From Cunninghamella blakesleeana (lineage: Eukaryota; Mucoromycota; Mucoromycetes; Mucorales; Cunninghamellaceae), in contig JAFCIZ010000006.1 in NCBI GenBank assembly GCA_017871115.1, positions 1-64,000 on the forward strand: a stretch of DNA of 64,000 nt. The letters run 5' to 3'. A program made the translations under genes and the position numbers. This document shows positions 47,672 to 59,158 of this stretch, in pieces. Each line of letters starts with the position of its first letter. Position 1 is the stretch's first letter. The notes beneath the pieces are model-generated. The model saw only the letters and a program-made list of their open reading frames with translations, was not told the DNA's origin and did not search any database.

Positions 47672-50658
47672 TACCTAAAAACAATAACACTATTTTTTTT
47701 ATTAAACTTTATTTTTTATTTTATTCTATATATACTAATAAATTAAATGAGTCCCTTCAATATATCTTATTTTTATTATAGAATACATAATTAGTAATTA
47801 ACCATATAAATTATTTAATGATAATATATGATTGAGTGTGCACTGAAGAACATAATCAAATCAATATTCTGATTTTAGTTTTAGATTTTTAAAGTACATT
47901 ATTTTAATGAACTATGTAATATAGTCGCTCTCAACAATTTTTCTTTAAAAAAAAAGCAAATGGATCATTTAAAATAAAAAAATATACTATAAATTTTTAC
48001 TAAATTCATTATAAGATATTTTGAATTACATAAAAGAAAGACAAAGTAATATATTATACTTTATATTACACGCTTTCTATCGCTTAACTAGTATTCTAAG
48101 ATAATAATAAAAAAAACTAGAATAAAATAGAGAATAAAATAAAAATAAATAAATAAAAAACAGAATGATCAAGCATTTTTTTCAAACAATGATAAAAATT
48201 GTTTTTATTATTTCATATATCTGTATATGTATATTACAGTGCAATAATCCATTTCATATGATTATGCATATAAATATATATGTATTAGCTTAAACCACAC
48301 ATATATGCTTTATATTGAGAAAATCAATTAATAAATAAAAGATCTTTGGTATATATGTAGTCTGTTTTTTTTCTTTCTTTCTTTTTTTTTTTTTCCAAAT
48401 ATGAATACAAAAAATTTACTTGTACAAAAATTATTTTAAATTAGTTTTATATTGAATTGACCTAATATTCATTTTATCAATTGAATATATACTTCTATAA
48501 TAGAATAGTAAAAAGTGATTAGTTTAATACATTTCCTATAATGGTAAAAGTGACTGAGGTTAAATTAGTAAAAAAATATCTTTTTTTCTTAACTTTTTTT
48601 TATTTCTATCATGCACTTAGGCTAGTTATCTTCTTTCTATTATTATTATTATTATTATTATTGTTACTGTTATTATTATTATTAAAACAACAAAATTTGA
48701 ATATTCGTGACTACAAGTACTTTTTAATTTTAATAAACATGTTTTTATTTTTGATTATATATTCTATCTGAATATTACAACTCTGTCTCCATTAATTTTT
48801 GAATAAAAGACTTAATATATATTCTAACCCTCAACTACTACAATCACTGCGGAGTATATTATAGAAATAGCAATCTGAACTCATTTATATACTAAAAAAT
48901 AAGTAATAATTTTCCATTGAAGAATAATCACCCAGTGAGAGGACAACTGCTGGAAAATATATTTGTTTCTGGTTTCAAAAGATAAAAAAACCTGACTGGG
49001 ATTCGGAAACCAACGAAACCAACACAGTATTTTGTTTTTATCAATTGAAATTAAAGTTGAACATATAGATAATAGTAACCATAGTAAAAACAAAACTTGC
49101 ATCGCTTTTAAACCTTGTTTAAAAATAAAAATCCGTATTTTATACTCTTTTATTTTGTTAGGGCTATTATTTTGGCCATGTTAGATTACCTTAAAAAATA
49201 ATAATAGCTTTATCAAGCAAAAGGTTAGGTGTCTAAGTAAGTTTACGTGTAATTAATTGAGAAAGAAATTAGTAGTATATGTGGAATCTGGCCAGATGAT
49301 TAATAAATCATTTATCATGTGTTATACAAAGATTTGCTACGTGTTGAAGTTTTTTAATAAAAATAACGTAAATCAAAGCAATATGAAAATTATGTATGGA
49401 GGCCTAAGTAATTAGTAGGGTTTTACTACTATATTTATAAGTATATAGTGAGACCAAGGTAACTAATAATATATATATATATATATATATATATTTAGAA
49501 CAATTCAGAAATTAATTTTGAAGATTATGGATTGGATTTTTAGCAAGAATAATAATAGTACTTTCAGGACTGCGAAGATGATATTTTAAAATTTATAGTA
49601 AAAGAACAAAGTTTTAATGGTAATAGAATAGTATTACTGATAATTATAAGATAGTGCAGAGATATAAATTTAGATATGAATTAACTGGTAAATATTTTAT
49701 TTTATTTTCATTTGTTTTTATTTTTTTAAAAAAAGAAAAATTATTATACACTCATATGACGATATTTTAAAGCATTACATAATCCTCTTTTGTGATTGAA
49801 ACTTAAATTGATAAAATATAAAAGGTCACCAGACTGGGTTATTCAAAATAATTGGCGTACATCAATTTTTTCAATGATAATCCAGAGTTGATAGAAGATT
49901 TTGAAAAAGAGATCTACATTTATATGTTAATATATTCAAGTAACTTGACGAGAAAGAGAGTACTTTTTACTGAACATCTTATAAAATTATATTAACTTGT
50001 AGAGGAATACTTGATGATATAAACAAGGAAAGTATGATTTAGCCATTTACCCCACCGAATATTATCGAACCAGTAAGTATTTGATTATCACGACAGAATG
50101 CTTCCAAAGGTTTAGCCGATCAAAATCCATGCAGTTCATCATGAATTTAGATTATTAGCAATGATATAATGATATCATCACAATTGTATCACCAATATCA
50201 ATACTATTAAATATATATATATATATGTTATCAACATTAATACCTTTTTTTCTATATAAGTCTCCTTTAAATGTATTAATAAATATGAACGACTCCGTCA
50301 CAATATTATGACTTCTAATACAATATTTAGTTTACTTTTTTTTAAAAATAATAATAGTATTAGAATATTATATATATTAATATTGTTATTATATGAACTT
50401 TTTTTTTGATGGCCTACATTTATATTTTTATTCTCAATTTTTTTAAAAAAATATTGTGTATATGAATCCCAATTTTTTGCTATTAATATCAAAGTGATAG
50501 TTCAAAACATAAAAAAAAATAAAGAAACTTTATTTGTCATTTAGTACAACGATACACGAATCTTATGCTATTTCAAAATCTTAAATTTTTTTCACACATA
50601 TATATAAGATTACACCATAAGAATAACAAATAAATAAATAAATATTGTTTTATTATTA
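47672..50658. other. 3-kb gene-poor region with possible decayed coding sequence
   Basis: No intact gene was recognised. From about 48840 to 50170 the sequence is less repetitive than typical spacers here. A fragment at about 49853-49996 (plus strand) reads open for 47 codons with varied composition (NFFNDNPELIEDFEKEIYIY) and is preceded in another frame by PDWVIQNNWRTS, as a frameshifted relic might be. A minus-strand 73-codon frame at 49102-48881 begins like a signal peptide but ends without further structure. TA and ATT repeats occur at 48640-48684, 49470-49496 and 50211-50226. The right end is the 3' flank of PRO1. Confidence 0.45.
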
Positions 50659-52424
50659 TTATTGTACAATTTGGTCTTCTTGAGCAGTTCTAACCAAATT
50701 ATCACGATGAATAACACAATCAGCATTAACATAACCTAAAATAGTAGGGATTTCTGTGCTATTACATTTTTTGATCCGACTGATTTCAACACTGGAGTAA
50801 TTAGCTAAACCTTTTCCAATATCCATGTCAATTGTTTTTCCATCCTTTGTTATTTGACGTAAACAAATACGTACGGCTTGTTGAGCGTTAAATATACCTT
50901 CAACATCCACAATACCTGCTGCAAATAAACTACTTCTTAATTGACGGGAAAGAACGGCTTTGGCAGCTCCATTATCTACATAAATGGTACCCTATAATTA
51001 AATAAATAATAGTGATAAAAAAAGATGAATTTATTAAAAATAAATAAATATACAAATATAATTCGTTCCGTTTTTGTATTCATTATTAATTTGATCTTTA
51101 TTTTATATTACAGCAGTATGTAATCCATGTAAAATCCACCATTTACGATCAATCATTGGGTTATTTTTAGCTGTGAATTCTGTATGTAAGGGTATATCTT
51201 TATCCGTTAAACCTGTTTGTTTGTATTTGGTATCAATGATATTAAAAATATTCTTGGGTTTAGATCCATGTGTAATAATAGTTGTCACTCCCGCTGCTGT
51301 TGCTAATTCTGCTGCAATTAACTTTGTAATCATGCCTATTAAGAATAGTAATAGCAAATAATATATAAATTAAAAAATGAATTGTACACGTATTATATAT
51401 ATATATATGTGTGTGTGTATTTTATATCAGCTCATATTTATTGTAATTGAGATTTTACCTCCTGTTCCTAAAGCTGAACCACCAGATGATACACATACTA
51501 AAAGCATTGTAAAAAATTATTAAGATAAAAACAAAAAATATATAAATATAACTCTATTATCATTTATATTTATTTTATTTTTCTTTTATTTTTTCTTACC
51601 TTGCTCTTTTAATTTTTCTATATCATCGCAAACATAAACAGGGCGGGCATCAAGATTAGTTCTTGGATTATCAGTATATAAACAGTCCACATCAGTTAAT
51701 AAAAATAAATACCGAGCCTTAATCATGCCTGCTACAACGGCTGCTAAAGAATCATTATCGCCAAATCGAATCCCTTGAGTTGAAATAGTGTCATTTTCAT
51801 TTATAATTGGGACAACACCCATATTTAATAATTCTTCGAGACAACTGACTGCATTAAGATATTGTGATCTCTATATATAAATGGTATTAATATATGTATA
51901 TGAGTATTTAATAAATTCATTTTCTTCCTTTCTTCTTATATATAATATAAAAACATACATCTGATAAATCATTTTTCGTTAATAATATTTGAGCAACAGG
52001 TTGATTAAATTGACCAAATAAATCGTCATAAAGTGCCATAAGACGGCCTTGTCCAACAGCTGCGACAGCCTACACAAAAAAAAAAAAACATCGATAGACA
52101 GGTTAGTTCTTTTGCCTTTTTTTATTTCCACTTCCTTATCCATATTTATTGTATTGTTTGTATACTTTTTATTATTTTTACCTGTCTTGCAGCCAAACCG
52201 GAAGGCTTTTCAGATATATTTAAACGGCGTAAACCAGTTCCAACAGCAGCACTAGTAACCACAACAACTCGATGATCCTCAGCTTTTAATTTTAATACAG
52301 TTTCTACTAATCCTGACAAATTGGATAGTATAGGGAAGTGAGACTTTTCATCGCATATTGAGCTAGTTCCAACTTTGATGACTATAGTTAAACCTGAATT
52401 TTGAGTACGTTGGTTATGTTTCAT
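50659..52424 (-). CDS. PRO1: Glutamate 5-kinase (gamma-glutamyl kinase), 406 aa, 6 exons
   Basis: It catalyses ATP-dependent phosphorylation of glutamate, the first step of proline synthesis. Exons 52424-52182, 52069-51959, 51870-51600, 51497-51459, 51335-51112 and 50991-50659 join in frame. The amino-acid-kinase domain (1 to about 265) shows [66 protein letters not shown] and [20 protein letters not shown], all standard for ProB/Pro1. The C-terminal PUA domain (about 296-390) contains GIVDVEG. Length agrees with yeast Pro1 (428 aa). The family is feedback-inhibited by proline. It is divergent from the GPI-type protein gene. Confidence 0.97.
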
Positions 52425-52802
52425 AGATAATTAAAATAGTATTTATATTTATGTATATAATAGTGAAATAAAAAAAAATAAATAAACCCAAGTGTTTATT
52501 ATTTAAATACAAAAAAAAAAAAGTGAAGGAGAAAGGAAAAAAAAAGATAGACAATGACTCACTTTTTAAATTTTTTTTTTTTTCAAAATGCTTCCTTTAT
52601 ATGGGTTTAAAATACCGATCTTAACTTTTTTTGATCTTTTATATAAAAAGGGAATAAATGTTTTACTAGAGTGAAAACCATGTTGTATTAAAAAATTATG
52701 CATAAATGAAAAAAACTTTCATTTTTTATTTTATTCTTTTCTTTTTCTTTTTTATAAAATAATAACAGTTAGAAAGATAATACTTTGAAGTTAAAACAAG
52801 AA
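52425..52802. promoter_or_regulatory. Divergent promoter, PRO1 / GPI-type protein
   Basis: The two start codons are 378 bp apart. A purine tract at 52521-52549 is pyrimidine-rich on the PRO1 strand, and a CT-rich tract at 52733-52754 lies on the other strand upstream of the small protein gene. No further motif was assigned. Confidence 0.5.
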
Positions 52803-53358
52803 ATGCAATACAGATACATTTTAGCTGCTCTTCTTTTAGTTGTTGCTATCCAAGCTCAAAGTAGGATTAAAAAAAAAAAAGATATTCTAATAATGATAAT
52901 TCTAATAGAATAATCTCTAACCTTTTTTTTTATGTTTACTTTTTTTTTAAAATAAATAAATAAATAAAATTAAAATACAATGTAAGTTATTAATCATATA
53001 ACATATAAAAATATATTAATCATTCGTATACTTATTATTTTTACTTATTATTGTTATCCATAGAGCTACTACCACTCCCACTCCTACTAGTAATGCCCAA
53101 AGTCCCTCAGTAACTCCAACTAGCAGTAAAGGACGCATTTCCTCGATAAAAGAATCCATTTCAAGTGTTATTTCATCAAAATCGGAATCCAAAACAGCCA
53201 TTGGATCTCCCAGTTCTTCAGCACATGGTAGTGCAGGTTCTACTGCTTCGCCAACAGCTTCTAGCTCTGGTAATTCTGTTACCTTTAATAACATTCCTTT
53301 TGAAGTCTCTATCTTGGCTCTTATTTTCATTGCCAGTTTCCTTACTGTCATTGCTTAA
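52803..53358 (+). CDS. Small Ser/Thr-rich GPI-anchor-type surface protein (116 aa, 2 exons)
   Basis: Exons 52803-52860 and 53066-53358 join inside a Thr codon when the acceptor ATAGAG is used (the AG two bases earlier shifts the frame). Residues 1-19 are a typical signal peptide (MQYRYILAALLLVVAIQAQ). The mature part is almost only Ser, Thr, Pro, Ala, Gly and Lys, expected to be O-mannosylated. The C terminus has a spacer SGNSVTFNNI and a hydrophobic tail ending LTVIA with no charged residue after it, the layout of a GPI-attachment signal, omega site probably among the Ser/Gly/Asn near 90. A cell-wall or plasma-membrane mucin-like protein is inferred; no enzyme domain is present. Confidence 0.8.
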
Positions 53359-53880
53359 AAAAGTAAAAATAAATGTATTACATTTATTTATTTATTTATT
53401 ATATAATATATAATAATATACTATATATATGTATAAAGTTTAATATGAATTATTAATAAAAATAAAAATCAATTATCAGTTAAATATATATATTCTGCTC
53501 AAAATACCTTTTTACTTTTTATTATTATTATTTACATATAAAACGTAAAATAATTTTCAACAAGAAAAATTTTATGTAATTAAAAATACTATAATCTCTT
53601 TTTAGTTTTCATATGCCAAACTTAATAGCGCGGATAAATAATCAAAGTATTTAAAATTCCCACATAAATTTAATATTAGTAGTGTTTAAAAATCAAAAAA
53701 AAAAAAATTAAGTGGAGAAGGCGGAGTTTTTTAAAATTATATAATTCAATTTTTTTTATTTTTTTATTTCTTGGTTTGTCCCTTTTTTTTCCTTCCTTTT
53801 TCCACTTTTGTTTTTTCTCTCACTCATTTTTTTATTATTATTATTATTAAAAATAATTAATAAATAGATTATATATATGA
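53359..53880. promoter_or_regulatory. Promoter region of the SET/MYND gene
   Basis: AT-rich spacer with a strong pyrimidine tract at 53776-53826 (TCCCTTTTTTTTCCTTCC and onward), 55-105 bases before the ATG, and an ATT repeat at 53832-53847. No gene is present. Confidence 0.5.
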
Positions 53881-56139
53881 ATGGGATTATCACTTTTAAA
53901 TCAATACTTAAATTCTCATAATGTTAAACTTACAACTAGTGAAAAAAAAGGAAAAACTATTATAGCAACAACATATCATGATAGAGGATCTATTATTCTT
54001 ACTTCACAACCTTTAGGAATGGTCTCTGTTAGTGATGATTATTGTCAAAACTGTTTTAGACAAACTTCTAAAAATAATAACAACAACAAAACATATACTT
54101 CTTCTTTTTTATATCCTCCTTCTATACCAACACCTTTATTACGTTGTTCAAAATGTAAATCGGCTTATTTTTGCCATCAAGATTGTTTCAAGTCTGCTTG
54201 GTTAAGTTATCACCAATATACCTGTGGGGACGATGATATTAGAAATTGTGATGAAGAACTATTAGAGAGAGTTTTATTAAATATTATTCGATATAAAAAT
54301 CATATAAAAGATCCTATTAATTCTTATCCAGCGTTTTTAACTACACCTTCAACTACCACTTCTTTTTCTTCACCATATAATAATGATAATGACAATAATG
54401 ATAATGATGATGGTGATGTTGATGATCAACCTATAAATGAATCCATTCATATTACAATGGAAGCCTTTTCACTTTTACAAGATCACATCGATAATCAACC
54501 ATACCATATTATAGAACAATTTTCGGATATTGCAGCACAAGTATTAAATCGACCTTATATATATGAAGAGGCTGTCAAACATCATATTACCATAGAAGAT
54601 GTGATTCGATTACAAAGTTTATTTCAATGTAATGGGATGTCAATTCAAGATGATCATTTATTTGTCGTAGGGGAAGGGATCTATCCAGTAGCTTCATTTT
54701 TAAACCATTCCTGTCGCCCTAATGCAGCTATTGTTTTTGATGGTGCTTTGGCTACGATCCGTGCATTAGAACCCATTCAGCCTAATGAAGAAATCACCAT
54801 TTCTTATGTGGACAGCGGAAGATCGAAAGGCTATAGGCAAAGGATTTTAAGGGATCGTTATTTTTTTAACTGTGATTGTGCTCGGTGCCATGACCAAGGT
54901 TGGTTACGCTTATTAGATAGAATGGTGGGGGAACATGAAGATGATGAAGACGAAGATATATTGAATATCAATAAGATGACTAACAGCACTAATAATAAAA
55001 AGAAATTATTTTCATCATTATCAACAACTGTAAATAAAAAAAAAATAAATCAATTGATCACTTTAAAAAAACATATTCAGCATTGGGATTTATTAACGCT
55101 TAGTAGACAATATAATCGATTACAAAATATTCATCCTGATCCAACAAAACCACTTACATTAGGTACTTTTACACATCATATGCTTCAATTTTTTACTCCT
55201 TATATATGGTCTATCAATAATCCTCATCTTCAATATAATAATTCCATATCATCATCGCCATTACCTTCATCGTCTATGCTTAAAGTTAACTCTTTATCCT
55301 TGATGACGATGACAGCAACAACAGCAACAACAACAGCAGCAGCAACAGGATTTTCTCCACTATCAAGTTTACTATCTATGCCTAACCCATCACCAACTTC
55401 AATAACATCTTACTCTGTATCTTCTTCACCTATATCGTTTAATAGCACACTTTTATCGGATGATGAAGAAGAAAATAGTAAAAACAACAATACAGATGAT
55501 GATTATGAAGACGAGGATGATTATGTATTTTTTGATGACCCAACACCTGAAAATGCACAACCTACTATTCAACCTACATATGAAGCCATTTTAATAAAAG
55601 CAATGGAAACATGTTTATCTTTTCCCCAGCAATCACAGCAATCACAGCAACAATACTCTCAACAGCAACATATCAATTTATTACCTTCCACCACATTTAT
55701 GGATGGTATGACATCCATTCCTGTCTTCCGTATTTCTACATTAATAGGTGTAAACCGATTATTTTACGAAGCTATGACGGATCAAGATTGGCCTTTTGCA
55801 GTCAAGTGTGGACTGTATATATTAATTCAATATTGTTTTTTATATCCAGCTTATCACCCTATTATGGCCCACCATTTAATCATGTTAGCGAAGACAGGTT
55901 GGAACTTCATTGTACAGGATAGTATTAGGGAGAAAGTATATGCTCGTGGAGTATGGCGATGGATTACTTTAGCAAAAGAAACTTGTAAGGTAGCTTTTGG
56001 AGTAAATGGATGTCAATATAAAGAAGCTCTTTATTTAGAATGGTTGTTTAAAAGAGAACAACAACAGCAATACCAGCATCAATCTGTTTTTTACCCTTCT
56101 TCTTCCTCTTCTTCTTCCTCCACTGCTATTACCTGTTAA
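53881..56139 (+). CDS. SET and MYND domain protein, SMYD-like lysine methyltransferase (752 aa)
   Basis: This is a single-exon gene. The MYND zinc finger has the full ligand set Cys55, Cys58, Cys89, Cys92, Cys98, Cys102, His111 and Cys115, with an Asn-rich insert between the first two Cys pairs. The split SET domain then resumes with NHSC (275-278), ITISYVD (about 305-311) and the post-SET cluster CDCARC (331-336), the S-adenosylmethionine- and zinc-binding features of SMYD enzymes. A helical C-terminal half (KAMETCLSF, TLIGVNRLFYEAM, PAYHPIMAHHLIMLAKTGWN) resembles the SMYD C-terminal TPR-like domain, interrupted by long Ser/Thr/Asp/Gln-rich loops. Substrate is unknown. Family members act on histone or cytosolic proteins. 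Confidence 0.88.
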   Translation: MGLSLLNQYLNSHNVKLTTSEKKGKTIIATTYHDRGSIILTSQPLGMVSVSDDYCQNCFRQTSKNNNNNKTYTSSFLYPPSIPTPLLRCSKCKSAYFCHQDCFKSAWLSYHQYTCGDDDIRNCDEELLERVLLNIIRYKNHIKDPINSYPAFLTTPSTTTSFSSPYNNDNDNNDNDDGDVDDQPINESIHITMEAFSLLQDHIDNQPYHIIEQFSDIAAQVLNRPYIYEEAVKHHITIEDVIRLQSLFQCNGMSIQDDHLFVVGEGIYPVASFLNHSCRPNAAIVFDGALATIRALEPIQPNEEITISYVDSGRSKGYRQRILRDRYFFNCDCARCHDQGWLRLLDRMVGEHEDDEDEDILNINKMTNSTNNKKKLFSSLSTTVNKKKINQLITLKKHIQHWDLLTLSRQYNRLQNIHPDPTKPLTLGTFTHHMLQFFTPYIWSINNPHLQYNNSISSSPLPSSSMLKVNSLSLMTMTATTATTTAAATGFSPLSSLLSMPNPSPTSITSYSVSSSPISFNSTLLSDDEEENSKNNNTDDDYEDEDDYVFFDDPTPENAQPTIQPTYEAILIKAMETCLSFPQQSQQSQQQYSQQQHINLLPSTTFMDGMTSIPVFRISTLIGVNRLFYEAMTDQDWPFAVKCGLYILIQYCFLYPAYHPIMAHHLIMLAKTGWNFIVQDSIREKVYARGVWRWITLAKETCKVAFGVNGCQYKEALYLEWLFKREQQQQYQHQSVFYPSSSSSSSSTAITC

Positions 56140-56795
56140 TTATATAAATATACTTTTTTTTATTTATTAACTTATTTATGTACTATTTTTGTAGATTTAA
56201 AAAAATGAAAAACTTAAAAACTTTAAATATAAATATATTTATTTTAAAAAATAAAATTATAAACACTAAAAAAAAAATTTTTTTTATCCAATCAAAAGAA
56301 TGATTTACTCACTTCATGCATTATTACTTTATTTGAGTAATAATCACCCTTTTTCTATTATTATTCTTTTTTTTTAAAGGGCAACAATAACAAAACAAAA
56401 AAATAAATAATAAAATGTAAACTACGTATACGTGTAAACGATTTTATTGTTTCCATTCTGATCATTCATAAAATAATATTCAATTTTATATCGATTTTAT
56501 ACTTGGCCACATTTCAGGCATTATTACTTTTGTTAGAATTATGATCATCTTCTAATTATGATGACTCTATTTATATTTTATTTTATTTTTTAAAAAAGAC
56601 AACAATAAAAATAAAAATAAAATAATAATAAAAATGTAACCATAAAATTGATTTATATCAAGATCAGTAATAAAATAGTACGTATTCATTTTTTACAATC
56701 ACTTATTGATATATATATATATGGATTTGTTTTATATGTGTGTATAAATAAATAGTATGCTTGTTATTTTTATTTTTATTATTATCACTATTATT
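56140..56795. other. Convergent 3' region with a diverged duplication
   Basis: Two segments of about 105-125 bp, at 56314-56420 and 56515-56640, share CATTATTACTTT at the start and a GGCAACAATAA/GACAACAATAA block then AAAATGTAA at the end, with a diverged middle. TA repeat at 56709-56722. No coding frame is seen. Confidence 0.55.
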
Positions 56796-58457
56796 TTAAT
56801 CATCGTCAATACGCCAGCTGTTACGATTATTATTTTTACTATTCATTTCTAAATCTTGTAATTTTCGTTTGTTGGATCCTCTTTGTACATAAGGTTGTAA
56901 TCCTTTACCAAAATTGCGCATACAAACGACCCCTAATCCAATTGTAATTATATTAAAAACAATACCAACAATAACTAGTATAATTAAAAATATAAAAAAT
57001 AATGAGTAAATAATAATGTTAATAGTGTTTTTTTTAAGGGTGGTTTTATCTAATGACTTCGTATTCATTATTATTTATTTATATAGTTTACCTAATACAA
57101 TCCATGTATACCAGTAGTTATCTGGTTCGAACGTTTGTTTAAGAATAAGAGTATAATGAACAAGAGCAATACATTGAAATGTTATAAATGTAATCATACG
57201 ACCAATACTTTCGGTACTTCCCTATATATAACATATTTTTATTTTTAAGGAGGTTAAAAAAATTAATAATAAAAATAAATTAGTGAGTATATTTATTTTG
57301 ATAACTATCGTGGTAAATCTATATCTATTTATATATTTATAAATAATACTTACAGCGGTTCTAGCAAAATAAAGCATAGGTAACATTAAAATAGTAACAA
57401 CCAATTGAATCCCACTTTCCCAATTAATCCCTTGACCAGGTTTTAAAACGAATTGAATTAAATAAAAGACCGAGACCATAAAACCTGTAAAGATATCGAT
57501 TTTTAGAGTTAATACAAAAAATTGGAAAGTACGGTACATTCGTTGGATTTGAACGTCAGCACCGATCTTTTTATAAATATTCCAACCAAACTGTCTCGAC
57601 ATTTCATAACTAAGATAAGCCAAAGCACAAGCAAAGGCCATGATGACGACTGATAAGGCGATTTCTAATTTTTCAGCTAAAGCCAAAGGAGAAATATCAT
57701 ATCGAGTATGCCTTAATCGCCCTAACCATTTGTTTCCATCCACTACTTCTAAAGCTCCTAAGATGGCACATATTACATTGAGTACTGATAATGCTAAAAT
57801 TTCTGCTGTATTTTGATAAACCGTCTATAGTAAAAAGGAAAAATAGCATTAGGTAAATGATTTATTTATATTAATATTTTTTTTTTTTTGTTTTTTTTTT
57901 GTTTTTTACTTACGGCATCAAATACCATACCAACAAACCAAACCTAATAATAATAAGTAGATAATGATTAATTAGTTATACATATTTTAATTTCTATTCT
58001 TAGTATAGTATCCTTTTTTTTTTTTTTTGTACAATAATAATTATAATAAATATTTACTTGAAAACCAACAAAAGCAATATTTTCCCATTTAATACGACCT
58101 AAACGATCATATGCCATATAAGCGATATAATTAGGATTATTAATAGGTGGAGGGGCTGTATTATTTGAAGGTGGACTTAAGTTATGTGCTTGTAAAGTGT
58201 TTTGTGAACATATTATTAACTGAATAACAACAATAAATATACATTGTAATACTGCCATAGATATATATAACTTGGACCATTTTGTTTCCGTTACTCGATC
58301 AACCTATAAAATAGATATATATTAAATAAATCGATAGGTAGGTATATTCATATTAGCTCGTTTATTTATTCCTTTGTTCATTATTCACTAATGTCGTATA
58401 TATATATGGTATTTCTTTGTTATTATTATTATTTACCACTTTTTGAAATGTCAACAT
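56796..58457 (-). CDS. Multi-pass membrane protein, UPF0658-like (358 aa, 6 exons)
   Basis: Exons 58457-58437, 58303-58058, 57943-57914, 57824-57354, 57221-57092 and 56974-56796 join in frame. The N terminus VDRVTETKWSKLYISMAVLQ leads into a first membrane segment, followed by a Pro/Asn-rich lumenal loop. There are about six more hydrophobic segments (for example NIAFVGFQVWFVGMVFDA, EILALSVLNVICAILGALEV, LSVVIMAFACALAYLSYEM, FFVLTLKIDIFTGFMVSVFY). The C-terminal tail after CMRNFGKGLQPYV is polar and acidic. Overall layout and the VYQNTAEIL/LNV pattern resemble the fungal UPF0658 Golgi membrane proteins known from fission yeast, whose function is unknown. That family assignment is from memory of the pattern and moderate only; the multi-pass nature is certain. 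Confidence 0.7.
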
Positions 58458-59158
58458 CTTTTTTTTAATATTATTTTATGAAGATATATATAAATGATAT
58501 ATTATTATTGAATTAAAAAAATAAAATAAAAAATGAATATATGAATAAAAAAGCAAACCAGCTGCTTTTAAATGATAAATGATATATGTATGATGGAGTT
58601 AAAAGAAAATAATAAGAGAAAGAAAGAAGAAAAAATAAAAAGGAGAAACAAGTAAAAAATTTAAATTCGGGGCAAGGTATAATAATTATTTTTAAAAAAA
58701 TATTTAAAGTCCGTATATTAATTCACTCTCTCCCTTTTTTAAAATCATCACACTTGTGTAACTTTTTATAAAATTATAAAAGAAAAAATAGAAAATGATC
58801 TATTTATTAGAGTTATCTTATATATTATAAATATTATTATATAGTATTATATATAGTATTATATATAGTATTGTGTATATTATTATTATTATTAATATAC
58901 TTATTAAAGTTATAATTATTATATATATATACGTATATGTATATATATAATTATTATTATTTATTATTATTGTTATTATTAATGGTAATAGAAAGGATAT
59001 ATTGATAATTAAAAAAAAATAGAGTAATTAAGATAATGATAAGTCTAACTTGCCACAATTAATGGTAATAACTGTAAATAGAAATAAATTATTATTAACT
59101 ATGGTGGCGTTAGGTAACACAGATATATTATTATTATATAAAAAGTCCAGACATAATT
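58458..59158. other. Promoter of the UPF0658-like gene; 3' flank of the protease gene
   Basis: A purine tract at 58606-58651 is pyrimidine-rich on the coding strand of the UPF0658-like gene. A 12-bp unit, ATAGTATTATAT, is repeated three times at 58840-58872. The rest is ATT- and TA-rich without coding frames. Confidence 0.55.

Noticed and set aside
48541..48771. 76-codon plus-strand frame with a run of Leu
   Set aside because: The Leu run is an ATT/TTA repeat, and no homology or splice partner is visible.
48881..49102. 73-codon minus-strand frame starting like a signal peptide
   Set aside because: The remainder lacks cysteine pattern, repeats or any recognisable domain; kept only as part of the possible relic region.
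53016..53351. 111-codon minus-strand frame rich in Glu and Leu (and 53165-53413 plus)
   Set aside because: They are shadows of the Ser/Thr-rich GPI-type protein, whose signal peptide and C-terminal tail are joined by a consistent intron.
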